Below are positions 6,046-13,111 of a stretch of DNA of 17,305 bases, piece after piece. The stretch is from positions 1 through 17,305 of the forward strand of contig SFJQ01000028.1 in assembly GCA_004555855.1 (NCBI GenBank). The letters run 5' to 3'. The first letter of the stretch is position 1. Each line of letters opens with the position of its first letter. The translations under genes were made by a program, and so were the position numbers. This DNA is from [Eubacterium] saphenum. GTDB lineage: Bacteria > Bacillota > Clostridia > Oscillospirales > Ruminococcaceae. The notes under the pieces are model-generated. The model did not search any database and had not been told where the DNA came from. It saw nothing but the letters and a program-made list of their open reading frames with translations.

Positions 6046-8403
6046 TTACTTCGCAGCAGCGTTCTTCTTGCTCTTGCGCTCCTGATGCCAAATCCAGATA
6101 GGACCTGCAAGGCAGAGCGAGGAGTAGAAGCCGACCAGCATTCCGATTGCAAGCGGGATTGAGAACGAGAGAATTGATGTCGTACCCAGAAGCGTGCAGA
6201 CAATCGATATCGAAATCATCGCCGTAACGGTTGTCGCCGTGGTGATAATCGAGCGACTCAGCGTCTGGTTTATCGAGAGGTTTACAAGCTCGCGGTCGGT
6301 GAACTTTCCGCCGAATTTCGCGCGGTTTTCACGCAGACGGTCGTAGATAATAATCGTGTTGTTGATGGAGTATCCGAGAAGCGTGAGGATAACCGCCATA
6401 AAGTTCGAGTCGAGCGCCATTCCGCCGAAAACGTAGACAGCGTAGGTGAGCGCAACGTCGTGCAGAAGGCAGATTATCGCGATTACACCCGCGCTCCAGC
6501 CGCCGATTTTCTTGAAGCGGAACGCGATGTAAACTACCAGCAGTACAAACGCCACAACAACCGCAATCAGGCAGCTTATGAAGAACTGCGAGCCTGAGGA
6601 CGCGGAAACGTTCGTGGTGTCGAGGTTGACAATCTTGTTGTCGGGGAACGCTTTTTCGAGGTGCTCGGAAACGTTCTGGAGCATCTCATCGTCCATCTTC
6701 TCGTCAGCCGCGAAAGATACCACAATCGTGTTCAGATTACCCGTGAAGCTGGTTCCCGTGGTAACGGTTGCTCTCGGAGTGCCGAGGCTTTCTACCTGCG
6801 ATTTTACATCGTTTGTGCTGATTTCGCCCTCATAGGAGTAGGTTATCATCGTACCGCCCTTGAAGCGAATGTCAACGGCAACGCCGATAATAAACGAACA
6901 CGCAACGGTAATTGCGATAAGCGCGGCGGAAGCGATAACGAAAATCTTTCTCTTTCCGACAAAATCGATGTTGGTCTTGGGAAGAACCTCGATGTTCTTG
7001 ACGGTGGTTTTGCCCTTTTCGGCATTTTCAGTCGGCATATCCTTCTTGGAAACGCCATAGAGCGCGGGCTTTCTGAAGCACTTGAACTTGGAAAGCGCGA
7101 TGGTCATAAGTCTTGTCGCCCAGCACGCCATAATGAAGTTCATAATAACGCCCGCGAGCAAGGTGTAACCGAACGAGTAAATCGTGCCCTCGGTTGACGC
7201 GCCGAACCACGTTCCGAACACTGCCATAAGGATAAGAGCCACGATAATTACCGTGAGGTTGGAGTCGAGAATTGCCGTAAATCCGCGCGAGAAGCCGTTT
7301 TTCAGCGCGCCGTCAATCGTGCGTCCCGCTTTCAGCTCTTCCTTAATTCTTTCCGCGGAAATAACGTTTGCGTCAACGCCCATACCTATCGACAGGATAA
7401 TACCCGCGATACCGGGGAGAGTGAGCGAGGACGCGTTGTTGAACGCGAAGAAGCCCGTGATTGCCGCAAACATTCCGGCAACCTGTCCGGTGAGCGCGAT
7501 TACCGCGACAAAGCCCGGCAGTCTGTAATATACTATCATAAATATCGCGATAATAGCAAACGCGATAAGTCCCGCGAGAGCCATAGCGTCACGCGCGCCT
7601 GTACCCAGAATGGGCGAAATTGTCGAGAGGGACTTTACTTCAAGCTTGAACGGAAGCGCACCGCCATTTATCTTATCGGCAAGCTCTTTTGCGCTTTCAG
7701 CCGTGAAGCTGCCCGAAATCTCGCAGGAACCGTCACTGATTTTCTCGTTAACTTCGGGAGCGGAGATGCACAAATCGTCCATCCAAATCGAGATTTTTTC
7801 GCCGACAAGTTTTCCTGTCGCTTCTGCGAACTTTTCCTTGCCGCTGTCCTTGAACTTCAGCTGAACGATATATTTATCGGTCTGGCTGTTATAGCCCGCC
7901 GAAGCGCTTTGAACGTCCGCGCCCGTGAGGATTACGTTTTCGGTATCGCCGGTGGGCTTGCCTTCATCATCGGTTTCGTACTTCTCGCGGAAGGTGAGGA
8001 GTGCGGTTTCACCGATTTCCTTGACAGCCTGCTGCGGGTCGAAGGAATTGTCATCGCTCTGCCACGGGAACTGCACGATAATCGCGTTTGTTGCGATATC
8101 GACATAAACGTCATAGTCGTTGATGTTCTTCGACACAAGACGCGTTTCCATAATGGATTTCGCGGCGTTGAGGTTGTCCTCGGTGACGGTGTTTTCCTTT
8201 GCGTAGTCCTCGGGAACGCCGAACGTTACGTTTACGCCGCCGCGTATGTCTATTCCCCATCTTATGTCGTCAATTCCCCAGACATAGTAGTTCTTGATAT
8301 CGCCGTTATAGGTTTTGACGCCCATTGTGCTGAGCACGGTAAATGCGATTATCAGGAGAAATACGACAAAGAAAACGGGTTTTGTGATTTTGCTTTTTTT
8401 CAA
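6046..8403 (-). CDS. secDF: Protein translocase subunit SecDF (fused SecD-SecF)
   Basis: This 785-aa RND-type membrane protein uses proton motive force to help Sec-dependent secretion. Residues 1 to about 460 are SecD: the first membrane segment at about 8-30, a D-I-R-G-G-V-N-V motif, an extracytoplasmic domain, then helices with G-M-G-V-D-A-N (D344) and E-R-I-K-E-E. After a cytoplasmic linker, SecF runs from about 475 with D-F-V-G-K-R and G-Y-S-I-N-N-T followed by D-R-L-R-E-N. Twelve helices are expected. Fused SecDF is usual in Bacillus and many Clostridia (about 740 aa). Asn replaces the usual Asp at residue 682 in the SecF motif. The start is TTG: GGAGTG lies 7 nt upstream and no ATG fits. 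A perfect promoter lies upstream. The divergent neighbour is a transporter operon with no evident functional link. Confidence 0.96.
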   Translation of the reverse strand: MKKSKITKPVFFVVFLLIIAFTVLSTMGVKTYNGDIKNYYVWGIDDIRWGIDIRGGVNVTFGVPEDYAKENTVTEDNLNAAKSIMETRLVSKNINDYDVYVDIATNAIIVQFPWQSDDNSFDPQQAVKEIGETALLTFREKYETDDEGKPTGDTENVILTGADVQSASAGYNSQTDKYIVQLKFKDSGKEKFAEATGKLVGEKISIWMDDLCISAPEVNEKISDGSCEISGSFTAESAKELADKINGGALPFKLEVKSLSTISPILGTGARDAMALAGLIAFAIIAIFMIVYYRLPGFVAVIALTGQVAGMFAAITGFFAFNNASSLTLPGIAGIILSIGMGVDANVISAERIKEELKAGRTIDGALKNGFSRGFTAILDSNLTVIIVALILMAVFGTWFGASTEGTIYSFGYTLLAGVIMNFIMACWATRLMTIALSKFKCFRKPALYGVSKKDMPTENAEKGKTTVKNIEVLPKTNIDFVGKRKIFVIASAALIAITVACSFIIGVAVDIRFKGGTMITYSYEGEISTNDVKSQVESLGTPRATVTTGTSFTGNLNTIVVSFAADEKMDDEMLQNVSEHLEKAFPDNKIVNLDTTNVSASSGSQFFISCLIAVVVAFVLLVVYIAFRFKKIGGWSAGVIAIICLLHDVALTYAVYVFGGMALDSNFMAVILTLLGYSINNTIIIYDRLRENRAKFGGKFTDRELVNLSINQTLSRSIITTATTVTAMISISIVCTLLGTTSILSFSIPLAIGMLVGFYSSLCLAGPIWIWHQERKSKKNAAAK

Positions 8404-8442
8404 GAATTTTCACTCCGTTCCTATATTTTAAGTTGCCTTAAA

Positions 8443-8488
8443 GACAATTCAACATTCTATTATTATAGCACAGTTTGTCCGAATTGTC
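8443..8488. promoter_or_regulatory. Inverted repeat GACAATTC/GAATTGTC spanning the secDF promoter
   Basis: GACAATTC (8443-8450) and GAATTGTC (8481-8488) are perfect 8-bp inverted copies 30 bp apart. One copy overlaps the -35 element of the secDF promoter and the other lies just downstream of the -10, near the transcript start. This could be a two-half-site operator or a chance AT-rich repeat. I do not recognise it as a known regulator's site. Confidence 0.35.
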
Positions 8489-8490
8489 AA
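8462..8490 (-). promoter_or_regulatory. Perfect consensus sigma-A promoter of secDF
   Basis: On the minus strand TTGACA (8490-8485) and TATAAT (8467-8462) are separated by 17 bp, an exact match to the housekeeping consensus at optimal spacing. The transcript would start near 8455 and carry a leader of about 50 nt to the TTG start at 8403. Confidence 0.93.
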
Positions 8491-8537
8491 GGGCTTTTCA
8501 CACGCGCTTTGAAACATAAAAACCGAAAAAACCCGCC

Positions 8538-8556
8538 GGAATTTCGGAATAATTCC
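8538..8556. promoter_or_regulatory. Dyad upstream of the MFP-permease operon
   Basis: GGAATT (8538-8543) and AATTCC (8551-8556) form a perfect 6-bp dyad. Overlapping it, TTCGG (8543-8547) and CCGAA (8556-8560) form a second one. They lie 50-70 nt upstream of the MFP start in a region without an obvious sigma-A promoter. It may be an operator or a leader hairpin; nothing identifies the regulator. Confidence 0.3.
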
Positions 8557-8609
8557 CCGAAAATACGCAACAATATTCTTTGTGAAAATTTTTCCAAGGG
8601 GTTGATAAT

Positions 8610-9563
8610 ATGAAGAAACTGATAGCGGCGGCTGCGGCTTTTTTGCTTACGGCGGCTCTTGTTCCCGCGTTTTTGCCGACGATAATCGAAAGCTCCGCGC
8701 CCGTCTGCCAAGTCACCGCGCCGACTGTCCGCACATTTTGCGAAACCGTGAGCGGCTCGGGGGAATTTTCCTACAAAAGCGAGCGCGAAATCACCTGCTC
8801 GCTGCCTGTGGTTATCGAGCGGCTTTACGTTGAGGAGGGAGATTTTGTCGAAACGGGAGATGTTGTGGCGCTTGTGGACAAAAAATCGTCCGCGGCGTTT
8901 ATCCAAAGCCTCGGACGAATGAATATGCTGAATTTTGCAGCAGCCGATTTAGGAGCGGCAACCGCTCTCATTCCCGAAAAAATCACCGCGGACTGCTCGG
9001 GGCGCGTTATCTCGACCTGCGGCTCAAACAGCGCGGTTCAGAGCGGTACTGGGATTGTCACGGTCTCGAGCGGCGGCGAGCTTGGGATTGTCGCGGCGAT
9101 AAGCGAACTTGATATCGCGAAGGTCGAGGTCGGGCAGGACGTGATGTTCACGCCGGCGGCTTATCCCGACGATGTGTTTTTCGGCAAGGTGAGCGAGATT
9201 TCCTCCGCCGCCAGAAGCCGCTATAACGGCGCGGTGCTTGAAACGGTGGTTGACGTGAGGATAACTCCCTGCGTTGCCGACAGCCGCTTTAAATCGGGGC
9301 TTTCCGCAGATGTTTCGGTAATTCTGTCCGAGCCGAGGGAAATCGTGGTTTTGCCGTATTCCGCGATTGAACAGGACGAAGCGGGCGAGTATGTCTATGT
9401 TTTCGAGGACGGACAGGCGCTTCGCCGCGATATCAAAACAGGCGAGGAATTTGCCGATGGAACGGAAATCCGCTTTGGAATTTCGGAAAACGATGAGGTT
9501 TTTTCCGACCCGAAAGCGGTTGACGGGAAGAAATACGTTCGGGTTGAGGGAGAAAATGCTTAA
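8610..9563 (+). CDS. HlyD/MacA-type membrane fusion protein (periplasmic-adaptor family)
   Basis: This 317-aa protein has an N-terminal hydrophobic anchor or signal (about residues 2-24) after MKK, so most of it should lie outside the membrane. Two half-lipoyl segments are visible, one ending V-E-E-G-D-F-V-E-T-G-D-V-V-A near residues 70-90 and the other around D-C-S-G-R-V near 125-150. A beta-barrel region (S-E-L-D-I-A-K-V-E-V-G-Q-D-V, then G-K-V-S-E-I-S) and the P-Y-S-A-I motif of the membrane-proximal domain follow. The stretch between the lipoyl halves is only about 40 residues, too short for the long alpha-helical hairpin of Gram-negative MacA. AAGGGG (8596-8601), 8 nt before ATG 8610, supports the start. 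It overlaps the permease gene by 8 bp, so the two are translationally coupled and should form one transporter. Confidence 0.88.
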   Translation: MKKLIAAAAAFLLTAALVPAFLPTIIESSAPVCQVTAPTVRTFCETVSGSGEFSYKSEREITCSLPVVIERLYVEEGDFVETGDVVALVDKKSSAAFIQSLGRMNMLNFAAADLGAATALIPEKITADCSGRVISTCGSNSAVQSGTGIVTVSSGGELGIVAAISELDIAKVEVGQDVMFTPAAYPDDVFFGKVSEISSAARSRYNGAVLETVVDVRITPCVADSRFKSGLSADVSVILSEPREIVVLPYSAIEQDEAGEYVYVFEDGQALRRDIKTGEEFADGTEIRFGISENDEVFSDPKAVDGKKYVRVEGENA

Positions 9564-10719
9564 AATTCTGATAAACATCTTTCGTGCAAAGGTTCGCTCG
9601 GTGCTGACAATCGCGGGGATTGCCGTGGGCGTTTTTTCGGTAACTCTCATCTCGACAGTCGGCGCTGTCGGCACGGAACAGGTCAGTTCAACGCTGATAA
9701 CAATGGGTGTTGACACGCTTTTGGTGCAGGCGGCGAGCAACTCGGTTTCCGTCACGCTCACGGACGAGGACGTTTCCGAGGTGAGGAAAATTGACGGAGT
9801 GACAGACGTTATGCCGCTGATGGCGAGTATCACCGAGGCGAAAATGATAAACAGGCGCGTTGACTGCTACGTCTGGGGAGTGGACAAGTCTGCGGACAAG
9901 CTGATTTCGCTTCGGGCGAAGCACGGCAGGCTTATCACAAATTCCGACAGCGCCGCGCTCTCAAAGGTCTGCGTGATTGACGAGCAGTTTGCCGAGGAAG
10001 TTTACGGGAGAAGCAACGTTGTCGGGAAGAAGCTCAGAATGTTTCTCGGCGGGAAATACCACGAGTTTACGATAATCGGGATAGCACAGTCGGGGCTTTC
10101 GTCGCTTCAGGGAATGCTGTCGAACATTATGCCGGGGTTTATGTATATCCCGATTACGACAATGCAGCATCTCTGCGGGAGAACAACCTACGATAAAATT
10201 GCCGTCAAGGTTAGCGGGGACGACTTTTCCCCGAAAACCGTCACAAATGCGCTCGACCTCAGAAACGGGCACGTTGACGGGTATATGTGCAACAATTTGC
10301 TCTCGCAGAAAAGTCAGCTTGACAATATTATGTCGATTGTCACGACAGCGCTTTCGATGACTGCGGGAATTTCGCTTGTGGTTTCGGGGATTTCGGTGAT
10401 GACGGCGATGATGATGAGCGTGAGCGAACGCACCCGCGAAATCGGCGTCAAAAAGGCAATCGGTGCGCGAAAGCGGGATATCCTCGGGGAATTTCTCGCG
10501 GAGAGCGTGCTGCTTACGCTTTTGGGAAGCGCTTCGGGAATAGTGGCGGGGCTTGCGGTATCGTTTGCGGGGTGCGTGATTTTGGGAGTGCCGTTTTCGG
10601 CAAACATCGCCACGCTTGTAATCTCCGCGGCTGTGACGGTGCTTCTGGGAGCGGTTTTCGGAGCATATCCCGCAGCAAAAGCGGCAAGGCTCAATCCCGC
10701 GGAAGCGCTCAGAATGTGA
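9556..10719 (+). CDS. MacB/FtsX-type ABC transporter permease, 387 aa
   Basis: The protein starts MLKILINIFRAKVRSVLTIA, the classical N-R-x-R-x-x-L-T-x-x-G-I entry to the first membrane helix (about residues 17-39). A MacB-like extracytoplasmic domain covers about 40-255. The FtsX domain follows, with three helices near 262-288, 311-345 and 350-372. The coupling segment S-E-R-T-R-E-I-G-V-K-K-A-I-G-A and the terminal A-A-R-L-N-P-A-E-A-L-R are diagnostic of MacB/LolC-type permeases. ATG 9556 lies inside the end of the MFP gene, with GAGGGAG in front; the frame opens further upstream but those residues only restate the MFP in another frame. No LolD/MacB-type ATPase gene is adjacent, so the ATP-binding subunit must come from elsewhere. 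The exported substrate is unknown. Confidence 0.92.
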   Translation: MLKILINIFRAKVRSVLTIAGIAVGVFSVTLISTVGAVGTEQVSSTLITMGVDTLLVQAASNSVSVTLTDEDVSEVRKIDGVTDVMPLMASITEAKMINRRVDCYVWGVDKSADKLISLRAKHGRLITNSDSAALSKVCVIDEQFAEEVYGRSNVVGKKLRMFLGGKYHEFTIIGIAQSGLSSLQGMLSNIMPGFMYIPITTMQHLCGRTTYDKIAVKVSGDDFSPKTVTNALDLRNGHVDGYMCNNLLSQKSQLDNIMSIVTTALSMTAGISLVVSGISVMTAMMMSVSERTREIGVKKAIGARKRDILGEFLAESVLLTLLGSASGIVAGLAVSFAGCVILGVPFSANIATLVISAAVTVLLGAVFGAYPAAKAARLNPAEALRM

Positions 10720-10725
10720 GAAAAT

Positions 10726-10743
10726 GCGTGTTTTTGAACACGC
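10726..10743. terminator. Shared hairpin between the convergent permease and carboxypeptidase genes
   Basis: GCGTGTT (10726-10732) and AACACGC (10737-10743) form a perfect 7-bp stem with a TTTG loop in the 25-bp gap between two convergent stops. T-runs are weak on both sides (ATTTTCT on the minus side), so it is probably a modest bidirectional terminator. Confidence 0.6.
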
Positions 10744-10744
10744 G

Positions 10745-11887
10745 CTACATAGAAATCATCGCCTGTAGCAGCTTCATCAAGCAAAGCCAGAAATTCATTC
10801 TCGGGATATCGTCCTTCGCGACAATATCCGAGCGAAAAACCTCCGCGCCGTCAACGGTAACGAGATATTCCCCGACAAACTGCCCCTTTTCAACGGGCGC
10901 TTCAAGCTGCTCGACAAATGTGTATTCGTACTTCACGTCCTTTGCTCTGCCTTTTTTGATAACGCACTCCTCGCCCTGATTTTTGATAATCGGCGTGGTT
11001 TCGGGGAGCGTGCCGCGCGTGACTTTTATCGGTTTGAGGTTGTTGAAGTTGATTTCAGGCGAAAACAGCTCGAAGCTATTGAAGCCGTAGTCAAGCAGAT
11101 TTTCGCAGACATCAAAGCGCTCGCTGTCCTCCGCGCAGCCGAGCGTTACCGCGACAAGGCGCATATTATTCCTCTCCGCGCAGACGGTAAGACAACAGCC
11201 CGCAGCGTCCGTTGTGCCGGTTTTTCCGCCGAGAATGCCGTTGTAATAACGAATCATTTTGTTGGTGTTGACAAGCTGCGTTTCGCCGCCGCGCAGGTAG
11301 TCAACCCACGTCAAAAACCACCCGCGCAGAACCTCGTGCTTCATAAGCTCGGCGGTGACTATGGCGATGTCGTGAGCTGTTGAGTAGTGCCCGTCTGCGT
11401 CAAGTCCCGTGCAGTTTTTATAGCGCGTTGACGTCATTTTAAGCTCCTTCGCGCGCTTGTTCATCAGCTTGACAAAGGCTGCCTCGCTCCCCGAAATGTG
11501 TTCTGCAAGGGCAACGCACGCGTCATTCGCGGAGTTTATGATAACCGCTTCAAGCAGCTCGGCAGCCGTCATCTCCTCTCCCGAAGTCAGCCAAATCGTT
11601 GAGCCTTCCGTTTTCGCAGCTTCGCCCGACGCTTTGACTTTTTCTTCGAGCGTGAGTTTTCCCTTATCGATTGCCTCTGCGAAAATCAGCAGCGACATCG
11701 TTTTGGTAACGGAAGCAATCGGCAGCTTCGAGTCTGCGTTTTTCGAGCAGAGGATTTGCCCCGTGTTCGCTTCGTAGAGAATTTCCGATTTCCCCGAAGA
11801 AACCGCCGTTTCGTCCTCGGCAACCGCGGTTGAACCGATAGAAAACAGCGTGAGGACGCTCAGAATTACACATATAAATCTTTTCAT
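10745..11887 (-). CDS. D-alanyl-D-alanine carboxypeptidase (PBP5/DacA-DacF family)
   Basis: This 380-aa serine peptidase (S11) trims the terminal D-Ala from peptidoglycan stem peptides outside the membrane. A signal peptide covers about residues 1-23 (M-K-R-F, a hydrophobic core, then A-V-A-E). The three penicillin-binding motifs are intact: S59-V-T-K62, S119-A-N121 and K222-T-G224. A PBP5 C-terminal beta domain follows, and the last ~17 residues are an amphipathic or hydrophobic tail likely to anchor the enzyme at the membrane surface. I chose ATG 11887 because GAAAGGAGA sits directly upstream and the signal peptide begins there; the frame is open to 12187 but would run through the leader hairpin. 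Whether it is the vegetative DacA type or the sporulation DacF type cannot be decided. No clear sigma-A promoter is visible upstream, which leaves room for an alternative sigma factor. Confidence 0.94.
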   Translation of the reverse strand: MKRFICVILSVLTLFSIGSTAVAEDETAVSSGKSEILYEANTGQILCSKNADSKLPIASVTKTMSLLIFAEAIDKGKLTLEEKVKASGEAAKTEGSTIWLTSGEEMTAAELLEAVIINSANDACVALAEHISGSEAAFVKLMNKRAKELKMTSTRYKNCTGLDADGHYSTAHDIAIVTAELMKHEVLRGWFLTWVDYLRGGETQLVNTNKMIRYYNGILGGKTGTTDAAGCCLTVCAERNNMRLVAVTLGCAEDSERFDVCENLLDYGFNSFELFSPEINFNNLKPIKVTRGTLPETTPIIKNQGEECVIKKGRAKDVKYEYTFVEQLEAPVEKGQFVGEYLVTVDGAEVFRSDIVAKDDIPRMNFWLCLMKLLQAMISM

Positions 11888-11911
11888 AAAATCTCCTTTC
11901 GTTCGGGCAAA

Positions 11912-11945
11912 ACCGCGCGGCAAAAAATGCCGAAAAATGCGCGGT
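11912..11945 (-). promoter_or_regulatory. Nested stem-loop in the carboxypeptidase leader
   Basis: ACCGCGC (11912-11918) pairs perfectly with GCGCGGT (11939-11945), and GGCA/TGCC (11919-11922/11928-11931) forms a second short stem inside. On the minus strand the outer stem is followed by TTTTG, then the gene's ribosome site about 15 nt further on. It resembles a leader terminator or attenuator, or a translation-modulating hairpin. Confidence 0.5.
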
Positions 11946-12013
11946 GCAGCTCGGACTTTTTGTAAATTTATATGACTTGTCTGGCGATTTATGCAGGGAA
12001 ACGGGCGCGGCTG

Positions 12014-12042
12014 TTGACAAGAGTTTAATTTGGTGCTATAAT
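12014..12042 (+). promoter_or_regulatory. Perfect consensus sigma-A promoter of the DUF1232 gene
   Basis: TTGACA (12014-12019) and TATAAT (12037-12042) have a 17-bp spacer, an exact housekeeping consensus. The transcript would start near 12050, giving a short leader before ATG 12078. Confidence 0.92.
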
Positions 12043-12077
12043 TTATCTGAAAACGCAAATGGAAAAGAGAATCTGCG

Positions 12078-12443
12078 ATGAAACTGAAAGAACGCGCAAA
12101 ACGGCTTAAAACGGACATTCCCGCCGTATTTCTGGCGATAAAGGACAAGGACACTCCTGTAATAGCGAAAATTTTTGGCGCAGTCACGGTTGCCTACGCG
12201 CTTTCGCCCATTGACCTGATACCCGATTTTATCCCAATTTTGGGGTATCTGGACGATTTGATACTGCTGCCGGCTCTTGTCGCGCTTACAGTCAAGCTGA
12301 TACCCAAAGACGTTTTCGAGAAAAACCGCGCGCTCTCCGAGGGAATGTGGGAAAACGGCAAGCCGAAGAAGTGGTATTTTGCAATCCCGATTGTGCTGAT
12401 TTGGCTTTTGATAATCTGGCTGATTGTAAGAGCTTTTCTATAA
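12078..12443 (+). CDS. DUF1232 (YkvA-like) small membrane protein, 121 aa
   Basis: This is a basic 121-aa protein. After an N-terminal K/R-rich helix comes the DUF1232 signature A-L-S-P-I-D-L-I-P-D-F-I-P at about residues 41-53, then G-Y-L-D-D-L. A hydrophobic C-terminal helix (about 99-119) follows W-E-N-G-K-P-K-K-W. The family is widespread, small, membrane-associated and of unknown function. A weak ribosome site (AAAGAGA, 12064-12070) precedes the ATG, but the promoter is a perfect consensus, so transcription should be strong. It is a single-gene unit between the divergent carboxypeptidase and a terminator shared with the convergent HD gene. Confidence 0.9.
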   Translation: MKLKERAKRLKTDIPAVFLAIKDKDTPVIAKIFGAVTVAYALSPIDLIPDFIPILGYLDDLILLPALVALTVKLIPKDVFEKNRALSEGMWENGKPKKWYFAIPIVLIWLLIIWLIVRAFL

Positions 12444-12445
12444 AA

Positions 12446-12481
12446 AAATCCCGCCAAAGCAGCGACGCTTTGACGGGATTT
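12446..12481. terminator. Bidirectional terminator between the DUF1232 and HD-domain genes
   Basis: AAATCCCG (12446-12453) pairs with CGGGATTT (12474-12481). The stem continues after one mismatch with CAAAGC/GCTTTG (12455-12460/12467-12472) around AGCGAC. On the minus strand the A-run at 12442-12448 becomes a run of T, making it a strong terminator for the HD-gene operon. On the plus side the T-run is weaker (ATTTAGTTT). Confidence 0.88.
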
Positions 12482-12522
12482 AGTTTATAATCACACTTTT
12501 TAAAGCGCGTTACTGCGCGGGT

Positions 12523-13110
12523 TTAATCCTCCGAACCCTCGAGGAAATAGCTCGCTTCCATATCCGCGACCGAAAGCGCGAACGCAAGCGGGTATTTTTC
12601 GAGCGCTCTGCCTATGGTGTTTTTGTCCTCCGTGCCGGAAAAACCCATGTGCCAGCGGATTGCCATAGCTTCCTCGCGCGTCAGCCGCATAAACCCGCTT
12701 ATCATATACACGCTTTTTTCGCCGTGACCGTAGGGGAGCGTGTCGTGGATTTCGTAATACGGCACTTTTTCCCATTGTCCGGTTTTGTCGTTTTTGGAGT
12801 TGCGGTAGGAAACGCGGTAGATGTTCACTTTGCACAAATCGTGCAGCAGCGCGACAATCGCCGCAGTTTCCGCGCTTGCCTCGAGCTTGTACATATCTTT
12901 CACACGCCCGCGCTCAAGATACGCCACAAGGCACTTGTACACATTCAGCGAGTGCCGCAATAGCCCGCCCTCAAAGGCATTGTGATAACGAGTTGACGCG
13001 GGAGCCGTGAAAAAATCGCTCTTGTTTTCGAGAAAATCAAGCAGCTTGTCTGCACCCTCGCGCTTTATGTTTTCATTGAAAATCGAGATAAATTCTTCTT
13101 TTTCGGTCAT
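12523..13110 (-). CDS. HD-domain protein, probable metal-dependent phosphohydrolase, 195 aa
   Basis: This 195-aa cytoplasmic protein carries the HD metal-site pattern: H43/H53 in the segment Y-H-N-A-F-E-G-G-L-L-R-H-S, H90-D91 in L-L-H-D-L-C-K, H129 in Y-G-H-G-E-K-S, H154 in R-W-H, and D183 near the C-terminus. The H-G-E spacing after the H-D pair recalls HD proteins such as the YhaM-type 3'-5' exonuclease family, but the nucleic-acid-binding part is absent, so I call only a probable phosphohydrolase. Its start lies 1 nt after the upstream TPR-SUFU stop, with GGAGA inside that gene's last codons, so translation is almost certainly coupled. It is the last gene of a three-gene unit ended by the strong terminator at 12446-12481. 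Confidence 0.87.
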   Translation of the reverse strand: MTEKEEFISIFNENIKREGADKLLDFLENKSDFFTAPASTRYHNAFEGGLLRHSLNVYKCLVAYLERGRVKDMYKLEASAETAAIVALLHDLCKVNIYRVSYRNSKNDKTGQWEKVPYYEIHDTLPYGHGEKSVYMISGFMRLTREEAMAIRWHMGFSGTEDKNTIGRALEKYPLAFALSVADMEASYFLEGSED

Positions 13111-13111
13111 A

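Noticed and set aside
7909..8613. Plus-strand open frame running through the start of secDF into the MFP start
   Set aside because: It is antisense to well-conserved SecD sequence and crosses the secDF promoter; no ribosome site.
9367..9555. N-terminal extension of the permease upstream of ATG 9556
   Set aside because: The extra residues lie in another frame of the MFP gene; the permease family begins at the N-I-F-R-A-K-V-R-S helix entry.
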